Assembly: GCA_044228285.1 (NCBI GenBank)
Contig: JBGAVD010000001.1
Location: 682,001-746,000 of the forward strand
From: JBBATK01 sp044228285
GTDB lineage: Bacteria > Bacteroidota > Ignavibacteria > Kapaibacteriales > NICIL-2
DNA length: 64,000 nucleotides
Direction of reading: 5' to 3'
Shown here: positions 51,884 through 63,041 of the stretch, in pieces
Layout: the number at the start of each line of letters is the position of its first letter
How positions within the stretch are numbered: the stretch's first letter is position 1
Notes under the pieces: model-generated
What the model was told of the DNA's origin: nothing
Database searches by the model: none
Seen by the model: the letters and a program-made list of their open reading frames with translations, nothing else
Translations under genes and position numbers: made by a program

Positions 51884-54208
51884 ATGTTAGGTAGGAAGAG
51901 TATTCTAGCTCTGTTCGTAGTAATCCTCATTTTGTCGAATGACTTGATTTCAGCACCTGACACGCTTCGTTCTTCGAACGATTGCAACACTTCAAGTTAT
52001 TTTGTAGATCCTGATCTCGTCGCTTTCGCCTCTCGATTTTCACTTCAGTCACCAGTAAACTTGCAAGCTGTTATCATAGCACTTACAGGTGACACTGGCT
52101 CAGTAAGGTTGCGTGTGTTTGGTGTTGAAGGTGGCATCAATGCTCCAGTTCTCGAGAATGATCTTGCCAAGCCCATTACTATTGTAAAGAAGTTAAAAGG
52201 TGTTGAAAGGTTCACCGTCACTCTACAAGAACCACTGTTCATCAATTCCTTTCAATTCTTCATTGGTCTAGACAGTATCTCGAATGGCATCAGAGTTCTG
52301 ACTAGTAAAGTTGTGCAGGAGCCGATCTGTGAGTCAAATGACGGTGGTATGTACTATTCGCAAATGCTGCTCCGCAAAAGTGGAGTATGGGCATATAGTC
52401 GTTTTGGATTCGCTATCGAACCCTTAGTCGTTGCCTCTAAGGTTGAGAATCCTGTATTCATGTATGACAGTGCGTTTGTTAAGTATCAAGATTCCCTGAC
52501 GCGTTGTGATCAAAGGCAGAGTTCTGTTATTCCAAACAACTACTCCATTGCGTGTGGCGATGTTAATAACGATGGTTTGATTGATGTGCTTAACGATGGA
52601 CATCTGTACATCAATGACAAAGGAAACTGCATTCGAGATGTCAGTTCCAGTGCCGGGCTGCAGGGGCACCCAAAGGCAAACATGTTTATCGACCTGAACA
52701 ATGATGGAAAACTTGACTTGTTGTTCATTGGCTTACAAGACTCACTATTATCAAAGGCTATAGCTTATGTTAATAAGGGAAACTGTACATTTGAAGAACA
52801 TCAAATGTCTTTTCCTCTGATAGATAAGCCCTCAAGTTTCAGCATAGGAGATGTAAATGGTGATTTCTATCCTGATTTAATAGTTTCTCAAAGACTGACA
52901 CCGGATTCGAGCGTGAAATCGTTGCGCCTGCTCATCAACGACCAGCATGATGGATTTAACGATAGTACTGCCATGCTAGATCCTTCGGGATTGAGATTTA
53001 GTTCAGCCTCCATTGTTACAATAGTAGATCTTGACAACGATGGGATGCCGGACTTGCATATTAGCGGTCGTGATGAATCTGGCAAATCCGATGTGAATCA
53101 TTTTCTCTTCAAGCGTGACAATTCCTATCGTGAAATGCAGTGTTTGACGTCCGACGAGGCTAACACATGCTCTACTTATCTCGAGGGAAACACGGGTGCA
53201 GCCTGGGCTGATGCGGACAACGATGGAGTGATAGATTTGCTGGTACCACGGAGGATTTCTTTTGCATCTCATAAACGAAAAAGCACCGCCCGCTCAGGGA
53301 TCTATAACAACACTGGAAAGCCGGACTTCCAACTCCAAGAGCGTGACGACAGTACAACAATTGCGTATGCCGAAAGACACTCCGGAGGGTGCTTTGGCGA
53401 TTTCGACAACGATGGCCTCCTTGACTGCGTGCTGACAACAGATTGCGAGTGTCGCTATGCGGATGCATACCTACAGAAGGAATTGGGGAAATATTCTCTG
53501 AGTACTTTCGAACTTGGTCTCCAGGGTCTTGCTGGAAATCGAGATCTTGTATGTACCGACTTGCATAATGATGGCAAGTTAGACCTCATCGCAATTCAAG
53601 ATGGAAATATGATAGTACTTAAAAATATTCAGCGCACTGATGCAAACTATGTGCTAGTTGAGCTAAAACCAGCACTTGGAAGTGTTGCCGTAGGTACTAT
53701 GGTTCAAGTTCATGCCGGAGCGGATGTATACACAAGAGCTTTTATCGCCGGTAGAGGACTGCTGATGCAAGATCCGTCATTACAACACTTTGGTATTGGA
53801 AACCACGACAGGATTGATTCTATAATAGTATGGTGGCCTCATGACATACGCGAAAAATACACCGATATAACAGTAAATTCAATCGCACATCTGTCGCAAG
53901 GCCAGTCAGAAGTCTCAACTTTGAGTAAAAAGAGTGCAAGCATGGAGGCGCATCCTAATCCTTTCACAGAGCAGATTACGATTAGTTACCATTTGGAGTC
54001 GTCTACTAATGTAACCCTTGGAGTCTACCAAGTGAGTGGCCAGTTAGTCCGAATGCTAATTGATAACCAAAGAAGCAGTGCAGGCTCACATCAGATAATA
54101 TGGGACGGAATGGATCAAACTGGGCAATCAGTGCCTAGCAGTACGTTTCTATTGCGGTTGAAATCAAACGAATCTGTTATCGTGACACCCATAACCCGTG
54201 TTAGATAA
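51884..54208 (+). CDS. Secreted VCBS/FG-GAP repeat protein with ASPIC/UnbV domain
   Basis: A 774-residue secreted protein beginning with a signal peptide (LGRKSILALFVVILILSNDLISA). The middle holds FG-GAP/VCBS beta-propeller repeats with Ca-binding loops of the type D-x-N-x-D-G (ACGDVNNDGLIDVL, IDLNNDGKLDLLFI, FGDFDNDGLLDCVL, CTDLHNDGKLDLIA). An ASPIC/UnbV-type domain (HFGIGNHDRIDSIIVWWP) follows at about residue 635-665. The end carries a FlgD-like Ig/T9SS sorting domain (HPNPFTEQITISYHLE, GSHQIIWDGMDQTGQ). AAGGAGCG stands 8 bp before ATG 51884. Likely surface-displayed and adhesive or carbohydrate-binding. Confidence 0.88.
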   Translation: MLGRKSILALFVVILILSNDLISAPDTLRSSNDCNTSSYFVDPDLVAFASRFSLQSPVNLQAVIIALTGDTGSVRLRVFGVEGGINAPVLENDLAKPITIVKKLKGVERFTVTLQEPLFINSFQFFIGLDSISNGIRVLTSKVVQEPICESNDGGMYYSQMLLRKSGVWAYSRFGFAIEPLVVASKVENPVFMYDSAFVKYQDSLTRCDQRQSSVIPNNYSIACGDVNNDGLIDVLNDGHLYINDKGNCIRDVSSSAGLQGHPKANMFIDLNNDGKLDLLFIGLQDSLLSKAIAYVNKGNCTFEEHQMSFPLIDKPSSFSIGDVNGDFYPDLIVSQRLTPDSSVKSLRLLINDQHDGFNDSTAMLDPSGLRFSSASIVTIVDLDNDGMPDLHISGRDESGKSDVNHFLFKRDNSYREMQCLTSDEANTCSTYLEGNTGAAWADADNDGVIDLLVPRRISFASHKRKSTARSGIYNNTGKPDFQLQERDDSTTIAYAERHSGGCFGDFDNDGLLDCVLTTDCECRYADAYLQKELGKYSLSTFELGLQGLAGNRDLVCTDLHNDGKLDLIAIQDGNMIVLKNIQRTDANYVLVELKPALGSVAVGTMVQVHAGADVYTRAFIAGRGLLMQDPSLQHFGIGNHDRIDSIIVWWPHDIREKYTDITVNSIAHLSQGQSEVSTLSKKSASMEAHPNPFTEQITISYHLESSTNVTLGVYQVSGQLVRMLIDNQRSSAGSHQIIWDGMDQTGQSVPSSTFLLRLKSNESVIVTPITRVR

Positions 54209-54253
54209 CATTGAAGAAGGCTTAACGCTCTGTTTAATTATAAGTACAATATT

Positions 54254-57200
54254 ATGCAGCCGGCAAAAATACTGCTATTTGCGCTCGTTCTAACTTCATG
54301 GCTGTCAGTTGCCAGCGCACAAGAGGTTAATACTTTCACAGGCGCCTTCAACTACTCAATACCCGCAATTACCGTACCTGGCCCATTCGGAAGTGATTAC
54401 AAAGTCACTCTTTCTTATAATAGTGGAGTGTCTCCTCGAACAGATGCTTCTTGGGTTGGCTTTGGTTGGACTCTGGATGTTGGTTCGATAGCTCGAGACA
54501 TTCGCGGCTATCCGGATGACTGGAGTCGTGTTAAAGTACGGTCTTGGAATAAAACAAAAGACATCTGGACATTTTCAGCAACTTTGAAAACGAAGCTTGA
54601 AATATCAAGTTATGATGAGAAAACGAAAAAAGCTACAAGTGGTTCTGCGGGATTGAGCACAACAACACGTTACAATAATCACTCTGGATTCTCGCAAGTC
54701 TCAGGTTTTGACTTGGGCGCTATGGGATGCGTGAATTTGTCGTATAGTTTAGATGAGCTGCGCAAGGGAAACAAAGGTTCATTTGATTATCATGTCAATC
54801 CAATCGCAGTATATAGCCTGCTTTCGCCTGCTGCGCCTGAGGAGGAAATGGTAGGACCGCCTAAACCTGTCAGTTTCTTGGAAAAGTTATGCAAGAACTC
54901 TATAGGTAGTTTGATTGGGCGAGCTGGATCAGCTCTTGGAAGCAACATAAGTTCACTTCTACCTTTACAGCCTTCGTTAACAGAGACACACCCGCCTTCC
55001 AATGTGAATCGGAAGTTTACAGAGTCATTCAATGGCTTTGACTTAGGCCTTCAGAAAATGACTCCATACTATGGCTTGATGTTGGGAAAAGAAGTGGGGG
55101 TCACGGGCTCAAGCTATTTACAAAGCACACTTGCATATGACGACCTGACAGTGTGTGGATACATGTATTCAGGAAGTGCTACATCGTCTGCTGAGAACAA
55201 GGAAGTAGTAATGGACTATTTTACCGAAAGAGAAAAGTCGTTTAGTAAGGACGATAAGTTTCTTCCTTTTCCTATTGCAAACAGCGATAACTACATCGTA
55301 TCAGGACTTGGTCCTGCTGGCACTTTTAAGTTGTATCACAAAACTCCAGGTCATTTCCGACCTAATTACATTAGTAGTGCGGCTACTTTCACGAATGAGT
55401 CATTTGATCTGGCAGGTTCCGAGCAGCCAGCTATTGCAATAGGAGCAGGATTTAGTCCCAGTGTTAAGAACTACTCAGTGCAGGGTTGGCATATTGCCGA
55501 TGATTTGCGTAACTATCGATATCTCAACCCAGCTCGGAACAACTCTGCCTACTTTAGGTATGTCAATGACCCAGGATCAGAAGTTAAGCATTCTGATAAC
55601 TTTACTGCAGAACGTGCCTTGTTTTCGACGGGATCCTGGAGTGGTCTTGACTATCTCGGTCGATTCAGCGACAGTGATTACCATCTTGATTTGGGCCAGT
55701 TTCCAAGCGCAAAGCTAGCTGCGCTGGATGCTCCATCCACAGGGGCTTCGAACATTCAGTATTCCACATTTTCAGAGCTTGATCAAGCTCAAACGAGTGT
55801 ATCTGCGAGTGGTCAACACGTAAAGTGTCGGTATTCGGTTAGTAGAGGCGATGCCCTCAATATGGTAAAGAACTCGTCAGCTGAATTGAACGAACAAATC
55901 GGAGAATTTTGTGTTACGGACGCGAATGGAACTAAGTATGTATATGGCTTGCCAGTCTTTGCGAGAGAGTCTCGAAGTTATCAAATTGGATGGTTAGATC
56001 CGGAAGTACAAAAGAACATGTCTGGTTGGGACTTGCTGAGTACTGGGTATGCTAATATCAACGTAAGTCGTGGTACGACAACAACATCAAGCGGACCAGG
56101 TGGGAGCGGGTCTGTGAAACAGCTGACACCTTACAATGTACAAGAAGAACTAGTTTCAGGAGAGGAACGCCTTACACCCTATGTTCAAAGCTATCTCTTG
56201 ACAGAAATACGAACACCTGACTACATTGATCGCACAAACGATGGTACTTCGCCAGACGACTATGGAGGATATGTTCGATTTCGTTACAAGCGAGTGGCGG
56301 GCTCTTGGAACAAAATGGATGTTGATAGCGGTAAGTATTGGCATCATTCCCGTTCACCGTATTCTGGCGTCTACTACGAACGAAATTCACTTTCTGACCC
56401 AGATGACGATAGAATAGCGTTTAGTAGTAATCTCGAGGAAATGTACTACTTACAGTCAATCGAAACTAAGACTCATATAGCGTACTTCATTACTAACAAA
56501 ACAAACACTGTTGTTAATATAAATGGACTTGCAAAAAAGCAAACACATAGTCCGACCTTCGTGAGTCTAAAGGGGTCTGGTCTTGAGAGAGTTGATGCTT
56601 ACGAGGCCGTGAGCGATGACGCTATTGCAGCGGCAAGTAATGTGACTAGTGCGCTAGATCTACAACCTTGGAAAATGAGTACAAATGGCCAACCACCTTG
56701 CAATGGCTGTTATGGCTCGAGAGCCTATCTCAATGGGGATGGTACGTTGAAGATGAAGACAAATCACTCTGAGTATCTTGAGCGGATAGAATTGTATGCC
56801 TTTGACGGGGATGGAGTACCGCTACAAACGACAAATATGGAGTACGACTATAGTCTAATGGAGGGCGATCAAACCCAACTGTCGCCTTTCGGCATAAGTG
56901 AAGGCAACCAAGCTTCACCTATTCGAAACCTTCCTCAGGGAGTCCCCAATTCCGGCTTTATCGTAAAATATAAGAGTGTGACTCCAAGTAACACCACTTG
57001 CTATGTGTATAGAGCCGGCCGTTTGACACTTAAAAAAGTGTGGATGGAGTATGGTGCTGTTAAGAACTATGGTATAAGTCCTTATGAGTTTCGCTACGTT
57101 AATAGACCTTCTGCATCATTTGCTTCCGAAGTGAAGAGTGTTACTGACTTTGCAACTGCCTTGGCAGATAATGATCGTTATACAACTGCACAACAGAATC

Positions 57201-58114
57201 CATTCTATGACGAAATGAATGTCGACAACTGGGGATATTATGATGCTGAGGGGGCGAGTAGACGTACACAAGGTCGTTTATGGAAGAACCAGAATCCAGC
57301 TATATCATATGATCCAGCTGCATATCACCTAAAGTGGATAAAAACCCCTACTAATTCAGAAATACACATACAATATGAACAAAATTCATATTCATATATC
57401 CAAGATCAACCCGCACTCGCGATGATTGGTCTTCGGCCAGTTTCAGAAGCCATAACTCCGTCTGATGGAAATAGTTCAAATAAGTACTATCTCGATCTTC
57501 GCGACTACAGTATAAATTGCTCTAACCCGGCTAACTCTGAGCGCGATCGCGCAAGAGCTCTTAAGAAGTATCTTGAAGATCGGCTAATAAAGAAGCGCGA
57601 GCGTGTTTACTTTAAACTGTTGTATGCACTAAAAGGAAATGTCGCCTCCTTCTCGAATCCTAGAAAAGTATCAGAGTATATTACTGGATATTGTCATGTC
57701 AGTGATATCACTTTGAATGAATACACAACTCCTTTGCCAGGTGGTGAGTACTTCAATATATCGGTCGAGCTTAGAGAGAGTGGTGATCAAAATGATCCTA
57801 CTGGTGCCCTTAATCCAGAGTTTGACGTCCCGAAAGAAGTGTGTCAAGATGTCTATAAAAACTCTAAGAGGGGAAAAGTCATTGGCGACTTCCAGCCTGA
57901 TGAGAGTAATCACGGTGTTGGTCAGTTGTGGGACTTGCTCACTCACAGTACCTCTTATCAGTCAGATGCTTGTTGTCTTGCAGTGGACTACAGTCACTCC
58001 TATCTCCGACTGCCTCTACTCACGGTGATCTTGACCCGAAAACAGCTACACAAAGTTAAGCTTGTTTTGACGCCACCAATTACTTTCAAACTCCATCGGA
58101 CTGATGCAGCCTAA
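54254..58114 (+). pseudogene. N-terminal half of a giant RHS-like secreted protein, cut by an IS
   Basis: The frame opens with a signal peptide (MQPAKILLFALVLTSWLSVA) followed by FTGAFNYSIPAITVPGPFGSDY and SWVGFGWTLDVGSIARDIRG, hallmarks of large RHS/SpvB-like secreted proteins of Bacteroidetes. Genuine gene sequence ends at 58025; the last codons to 58114 read into the IS3-family element. It lies 45 bp after the VCBS gene, probably cotranscribed with it. Joined to 59322-63004 it would encode about 2,484 residues. The half carries no catalytic motif I recognise, and the product of this copy would be truncated. Confidence 0.85.
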
Positions 58115-58897
58115 AGCTGAATGCGGTCGATGGTGATTGTAATATAACTCAATGTATCGGCCAACCAGTATTCGCGCTTCCTCGTCATGACGTGGTATGT
58201 AAGAAAACAGAATCTCGTCTTTCAATGTGCCATTAAAACTCTCGGTTATGGCGTTGTCGTAGCACGTGCCCGTTTCGCCCATACTGCGATTGATTCCGGC
58301 CTTCTCACACAGTTTTACAACCGAGTTGGCCTTGTATTGAGAACCGCGATCGGTGTGGAAGACGACTCCCTTGCAGAGGCGCCGACGTTTGATTGCCATA
58401 GTCAGTGCTCGTAGAACTAAGCGTTGAGTCATCCGACTTTCAAGGCTCCAGCCTACGACCTTACGACTAAATATGTCAAGAACGACGCATAGATAAACCC
58501 AGCCGTTTTTGACTCGCAAATACGTGATATCGCTGGTCCATAGCTGATTCGGTTGCTCTGCACTGAAGTCTCGCTTAACTAAGTCAGGTGCTACGTTTTT
58601 ATCGCCCTTACTGAACGTTGTTCGCTTGATCGCTCGTTTTAAACGGCAGCTTAGTCCGTTCTCTCTCATCAGTTTTGCTATGTGTTTGCGACTGTGCCGG
58701 TGTCCGTCTTTACACAGCATTGCTTGAATCCTGGGACTGCCGTAGCGATAGGTGTCACCTTGATACTCGCGAATCTTCTCAACTATCTGGTTTTGGCCTT
58801 CCTTACGCTGTTCATCCTTTTCACGTCGGTTGCACCATGTATAGAAGCCTCTTGAACTCGCACGAAGCACACTACACATCAAACGTACTGGGTACAA
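58046..58897 (-). CDS. IS3-family transposase OrfB
   Basis: OrfB, the catalytic half of an IS3-group transposase: DDE residues are D in WTSDITYLRV, D in VFHTDRGSQYKA and E in DNAITESFNGTLKDE. HTH_21 (GSPRIQAML) precedes and the C-terminal YIELYYNHHRPHSALG is typical. The apparent start at 58897 is a TTG. In practice the frame continues upstream into OrfA and is reached by a -1 shift on AAAAAAAG at 58966-58959, giving an OrfAB fusion. Full length, so the element may be active. Confidence 0.92.
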   Translation of the reverse strand: MYPVRLMCSVLRASSRGFYTWCNRREKDEQRKEGQNQIVEKIREYQGDTYRYGSPRIQAMLCKDGHRHSRKHIAKLMRENGLSCRLKRAIKRTTFSKGDKNVAPDLVKRDFSAEQPNQLWTSDITYLRVKNGWVYLCVVLDIFSRKVVGWSLESRMTQRLVLRALTMAIKRRRLCKGVVFHTDRGSQYKANSVVKLCEKAGINRSMGETGTCYDNAITESFNGTLKDEILFSYIPRHDEEARILVGRYIELYYNHHRPHSALGCISPMEFESNWWRQNKLNFV

Positions 58898-58929
58898 CTG
58901 TCTGTGGTTGTCAATGAACTGGTACTTGC

Positions 58930-59238
58930 TTATTTCTCCCGCGCGAAGAAGGCCGTCGCTTTTTTTAAAATTTCGACCTCTTGCTCTTTGATTTTCAGAG
59001 CTCGCTGCAATTGAGCAACTTTTGCCTCAAGCTCTCGCTGATTGCCACGACCTGGAAAAGCTTCCGTTGCGTGCTCGTGAAAAGCATCGCGCCAGCTTCG
59101 CAGTTGCGTTACATGCACTCCTAGGTCGTTAGCTATCTGGGACATTGGCAGCTTCCCTTCGTCTACCATGCGAACTGCCGATTCTTTGAACTCTGGACTG
59201 AAGGTCCTGCGTTCCCGTCTTGCACTCTTCTCACTCAT
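58930..59238 (-). CDS. IS3-family transposase OrfA
   Basis: A 102-residue OrfA protein: helix-turn-helix (RRTFSPEFKESAVRMVDEGK, then IANDLGVHVTQLRSWRD) and a leucine-zipper segment (LEAKVAQLQRALKIKEQEVEILKK) for dimerisation. The slippery A7G run encoding LKKA, about 20 residues from the end, is the usual -1 frameshift site leading into OrfB. Alone it acts as a DNA-binding regulator of transposition. Confidence 0.92.
   Translation of the reverse strand: MSEKSARRERRTFSPEFKESAVRMVDEGKLPMSQIANDLGVHVTQLRSWRDAFHEHATEAFPGRGNQRELEAKVAQLQRALKIKEQEVEILKKATAFFAREK
58959..58966 (-). promoter_or_regulatory. A7G frameshift site of the second IS3-family element
   Basis: Minus-strand AAAAAAAG within orfA. 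A -1 slip here joins OrfA to the OrfB frame, as known for IS3-family elements. Confidence 0.7.
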
Positions 59239-59321
59239 AAAGATACTCCGTAGTGTAGTTGAACAAATCTACGGCGCCGGTATCTTAACTTAGTGTAGCT
59301 CGAAACGGGTCAACCTCACGG

Positions 59322-62300
59322 AAAAGAAAGGTGGTGGAATTCGCGTTAAACGTCTCTTAACTTACGATCCTGGGATTGAGAACGGTGATGCCCGATTATA
59401 CGGCACAAACTACGAATACAATGTCACTGATGTTTCCAGACCCGCCGAGAGTCAGTTAGTAAGTAGCGGTGTGGCAACCAATGAGCCTGCCGGAACTCGC
59501 GAAGAGAATGCGCTTGTTAACATAATGGAAAAGTATTCGCCAGACGAGATTCGGAACAAAGTCGTCGCGTCATATGATCGACAACAGTTCGAAGGTCCGC
59601 TAGGTGAATCGTTTCTTCCCGGAGCAAGCGTCGGTTACTCTAGGATTGTTACCAAGAGCATATTATCTGGACCCACTACCCCTGGTTTTACCATTTCGGA
59701 GTTTTTCACTACTAGGGATCATCCACAAGCTAGCGAGAGGTTTTCTAGAGTGTCTACTCTTGACTTTAGAAATGGTGATCCACAGCAGATGTCCTTCGTG
59801 CTGTATAGCTTTATGAAAGACTATGTTTTCAACACACAGGGATACAGCTTTGTTCTCACTGATATGAATGGGAAAGCCAAGTCTGTAGCAACGTACGGAG
59901 GTAGCTACAACAAGCCTGAAAGCTGGTTTCTAAGCAGTAGGTCTGATTTTCAATATGCCGATCCTCTGTCAAATGTAGCGATGCTTAAAAGCTACGAGTT
60001 CGTACATGACGTAAGTTCTTCGGATGCATATATGGGTTATCCGGGAAGAGAAACCGAGTTGTTCTTTGAATCGAGAGATATTGTTGATGAGAGTCACATT
60101 GCCAATGTGCAGGCAGACTTGAAATTCGGCACAACACCAAGTGTACCGCCGTTATGGGAGCTCAAACCATCACTCTTTGCGTCCTATTCACACAATGACT
60201 CTCGGTATCGATCACACGTAACTACAAAGATAACCCGCGCCCCTGCACTACTAGTTGGTGTCAGAAAGTATGCTGATGGTATAACAGACACGCTTGACTA
60301 TACGAAGTTCTACTCCGAAAGTGGCGCCCCTGTTGCTACGAGAGATTACGACGAGCACAATGCGTATGTCCTGCCTCATAGAAATTCTTCTGTCTCGCAT
60401 AACGGTTGGTACGATTCATATCAGATTCCTGCTGCAACAAAGTACACTGGAATGGGTAAGAAGTGTCTGCCTGGAGAGTCGATTAAGCACTTAGATTATG
60501 TGCGACCCTCCATGGCAAACAATCATAGTATCATTTCTATACCAACAGATTATGTAAGCTCGACGGCAGTTGGGAGCTACCAATCACAAGAGCTAGTTCC
60601 TCGAGGTCTTGGACCGACTATTGAACCAGCAGAGATAAACCAGTTTCTATGTAAGAAGTACGCGGCTTTTCGTCGACTTGATTTAGGTGATGTAGTGGAA
60701 GTCTCGGTAACATCTGCTGATGCTAATGGCAACGAGGTTACTACCGTTCTTGGAGTGTTTCATGTTGTAGGAAGATCGTTAACTGCAGATACTCTGGCAC
60801 CAACGTCTGAGAACCCGAGTCCAGACTTCTATAACTCTCCTCTCAGCGTAGACGTTCGCGTTATCGAATCTGGTAAAACCAATCAACTGACACAAACTTG
60901 TGCACAGATTGTACAATACGGTGCTGCACAACTTGAAGGTACGGTAAGTGACATTCTTGGGAGTGTAAAGAGTAGCGTCGTTGCGGGGCTTAATGGCACC
61001 TCACATGAATGCTCGCCTTTCCTTTCTAGCAAAGTGTCGCGCACGCATGACTGTGAAACAGAGGGTGAGCGTATTGTACGCTTGATTCAAGACGCTTCAA
61101 AGAATGTGACAATATTACAATTGATAAAGTCTACTGATAATTTCTTGAATACAACACTCGTAACAGAAGAATACTTTCCAACTCCTATTTTCAATAAAAT
61201 TGCACTTTCTCCACGTGGTCAGCTTGCCTTCGAGGATATATGTGGTAACAAACACGAATTGACGAAGCTTCGCTTCTGCATTGATGGTGAACAAGTTGTG
61301 TTGCTAGATAATGTCATATCTGCTACAGCTCATTCGTATGGAGAAAGGCATTCAATAGCAGACGAAGTTGATCCCTTTGGTCGGATCCCAATTCTTCCAA
61401 TAGTCAATGACTATGAACTAGGAAAGCGTGGGAAGTGGCATCCTATTGCAAACTATATATACCGCAGTAGTACCACTTCGAATACCTACTCAAGTCCACA
61501 TACAGATAACACCTTGCTTCACGGACAGGGGTTAGCTCGGAACTACAATAGCGGCATGGTGAATCACGTTCCTATGTTCAATTTTAAGGTCATCCCACAA
61601 AATTACGTACACACTGATGTAGATATGACTAACGGGGATCAGGCGCGTATGTGGGTTAGATCCGACAGCGTAACGCTGTATAACTCAGATGGTGCGCCGG
61701 TCGAACAAGAGAACATTCTATCTAATCGCAGTTCTCTGAGGTATCGGGACAAGTATATGTTTCCAGCGATATCAGTCAAGAACGCTTCGTATGGATCAGT
61801 AGCATTCTTTAACTACGACAATTCTAGGACAAGTAATCCAACAACAACTGTTCGTACAGGTCATACAGGACGATACTACTCAGGTTCATATAGTACTGCA
61901 GTGTTGCCGTTTATAATGTCTAAAGAGCATATTCGCTCAGGTACTATTGTAAGACTATGGGCGAGAGATCCATGGAATAGTCAAGAACTTAATACAAGTA
62001 GTATGAGGTTATCATTGTTCACGGAGGCATATCCAGATTTAGTTCAGAAAAGCGCAACTCAGCCTCGTCTGATTACCAAATCTGGTGGCTGGAATATGTA
62101 CGAATTCACGCTAACTGCTCTTGAAATAGCGAACATGCCTGATATAATAGAAGGAACAAAGTGCAAGATTAAACTAGAGTATTTAAATGCAAATAATGCA
62201 GCTGCGGAAGTGCCGTACGATGATATTGTTGTGCAGCCAGCCGAAGCAGATGTTGATGTTACGATCTTCGACTATCAAAAGTCGCGCGTCTTAGCACGCC

Positions 62301-63004
62301 TAGATGCAAACCATCTTGCCAGCTATTGTCAATATACAGACGAAGGAAAAAATGTTCGAATAAGAACAGAAACAGTTCGCGGCGTTAAGACTGTTAGTGA
62401 GGTAGAAGCGAATGTGCCCGTTGTAGCGAAAGTAAGCGAACCATCAATACCAAATCAATTGGTTAGACCTCCGAAAAGTAATTCAATCGCCGCAGTTGAG
62501 CCAAATAGTTACTCAGTACCACGCACTATGGTCTCACGTGACGTTAATGGAAAACAAAATCTCGCTTCAATAACTTTAGCACCTGATAAAAAAGAAATTA
62601 ATGTATTTGGGCACGACGACAACAGCTTTAGCCAGTTAAAGGAGTTGTTGAGCTACGTTGGCAATTTAGGAAAGGACAGCACATCCATGATTCGACTGAG
62701 TAATGCTTCTCGCTTGGATTCAGTGGTGGCAACTGTTAATAATGAGTCGCTTCAGCAGTTGTTAGAAGTCGAGAAAGTTACAAAAGAGTCAGTCGAAACT
62801 GCCATTCGTCGAACATCTTCCGCAATGCTATCGTTGGAAGAAGGCATCGCAAGCTACGAAGAATTGCAGCCGAACGCTGCAAGTTCAGATTCGAAATTAG
62901 CTTGCCAAAGCAAGGTTCATGACCTCAACGAGCAACTACATGATTTGCGCAAGTACAAAAGCGCGTTGGAGAAGATCTTGCAGAGAGCACAGTTTGCGAA
63001 GTAG
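59322..63004 (+). pseudogene. C-terminal half of the split giant RHS-like protein
   Basis: Reading from 59322 in the frame set by the left half gives EKKGGGIRVKRLLTYDPG, then LYGTNYEYN, then SSGVATNEPAGTREENAL, and VGYSRIVTKSIL followed by FTISEFFTTRD. These are conserved blocks of the giant Bacteroidetes RHS-like proteins, running straight on from the left half. Near the end VTIFDYQKSRVLARLDANH and YTDEGKNVRIRTETVRGVKT are the usual tail. A coiled coil (LNEQLHDLRKYKSALEKIL) finishes it. The frame is uninterrupted to 63004. Without a promoter or start it is probably silent unless the IS excises; a GTG at 59471 could only start a fragment. Confidence 0.85.
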
Positions 63005-63041
63005 AATGGAGCGAAGTTCCAATATTCAAGTAGCATCATAT

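Larger units (their letters stand above)
58026..59318 (-). mobile_element. IS3-family insertion sequence (second copy, 1,293 bp)
   Basis: Inverted repeats of about 35 bp: TGATCTTGACCCG... on the left and TGAGGTTGACCCG... on the right (minus), both continuing to AGCTACAC and AAGTTAAG. The 3-bp target duplication CGG (58023-58025 and 59319-59321) matches IS3-family behaviour. It holds orfA and orfB and differs in sequence from the first IS3-family element. It interrupts the giant RHS-like gene exactly in frame. Confidence 0.92.
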
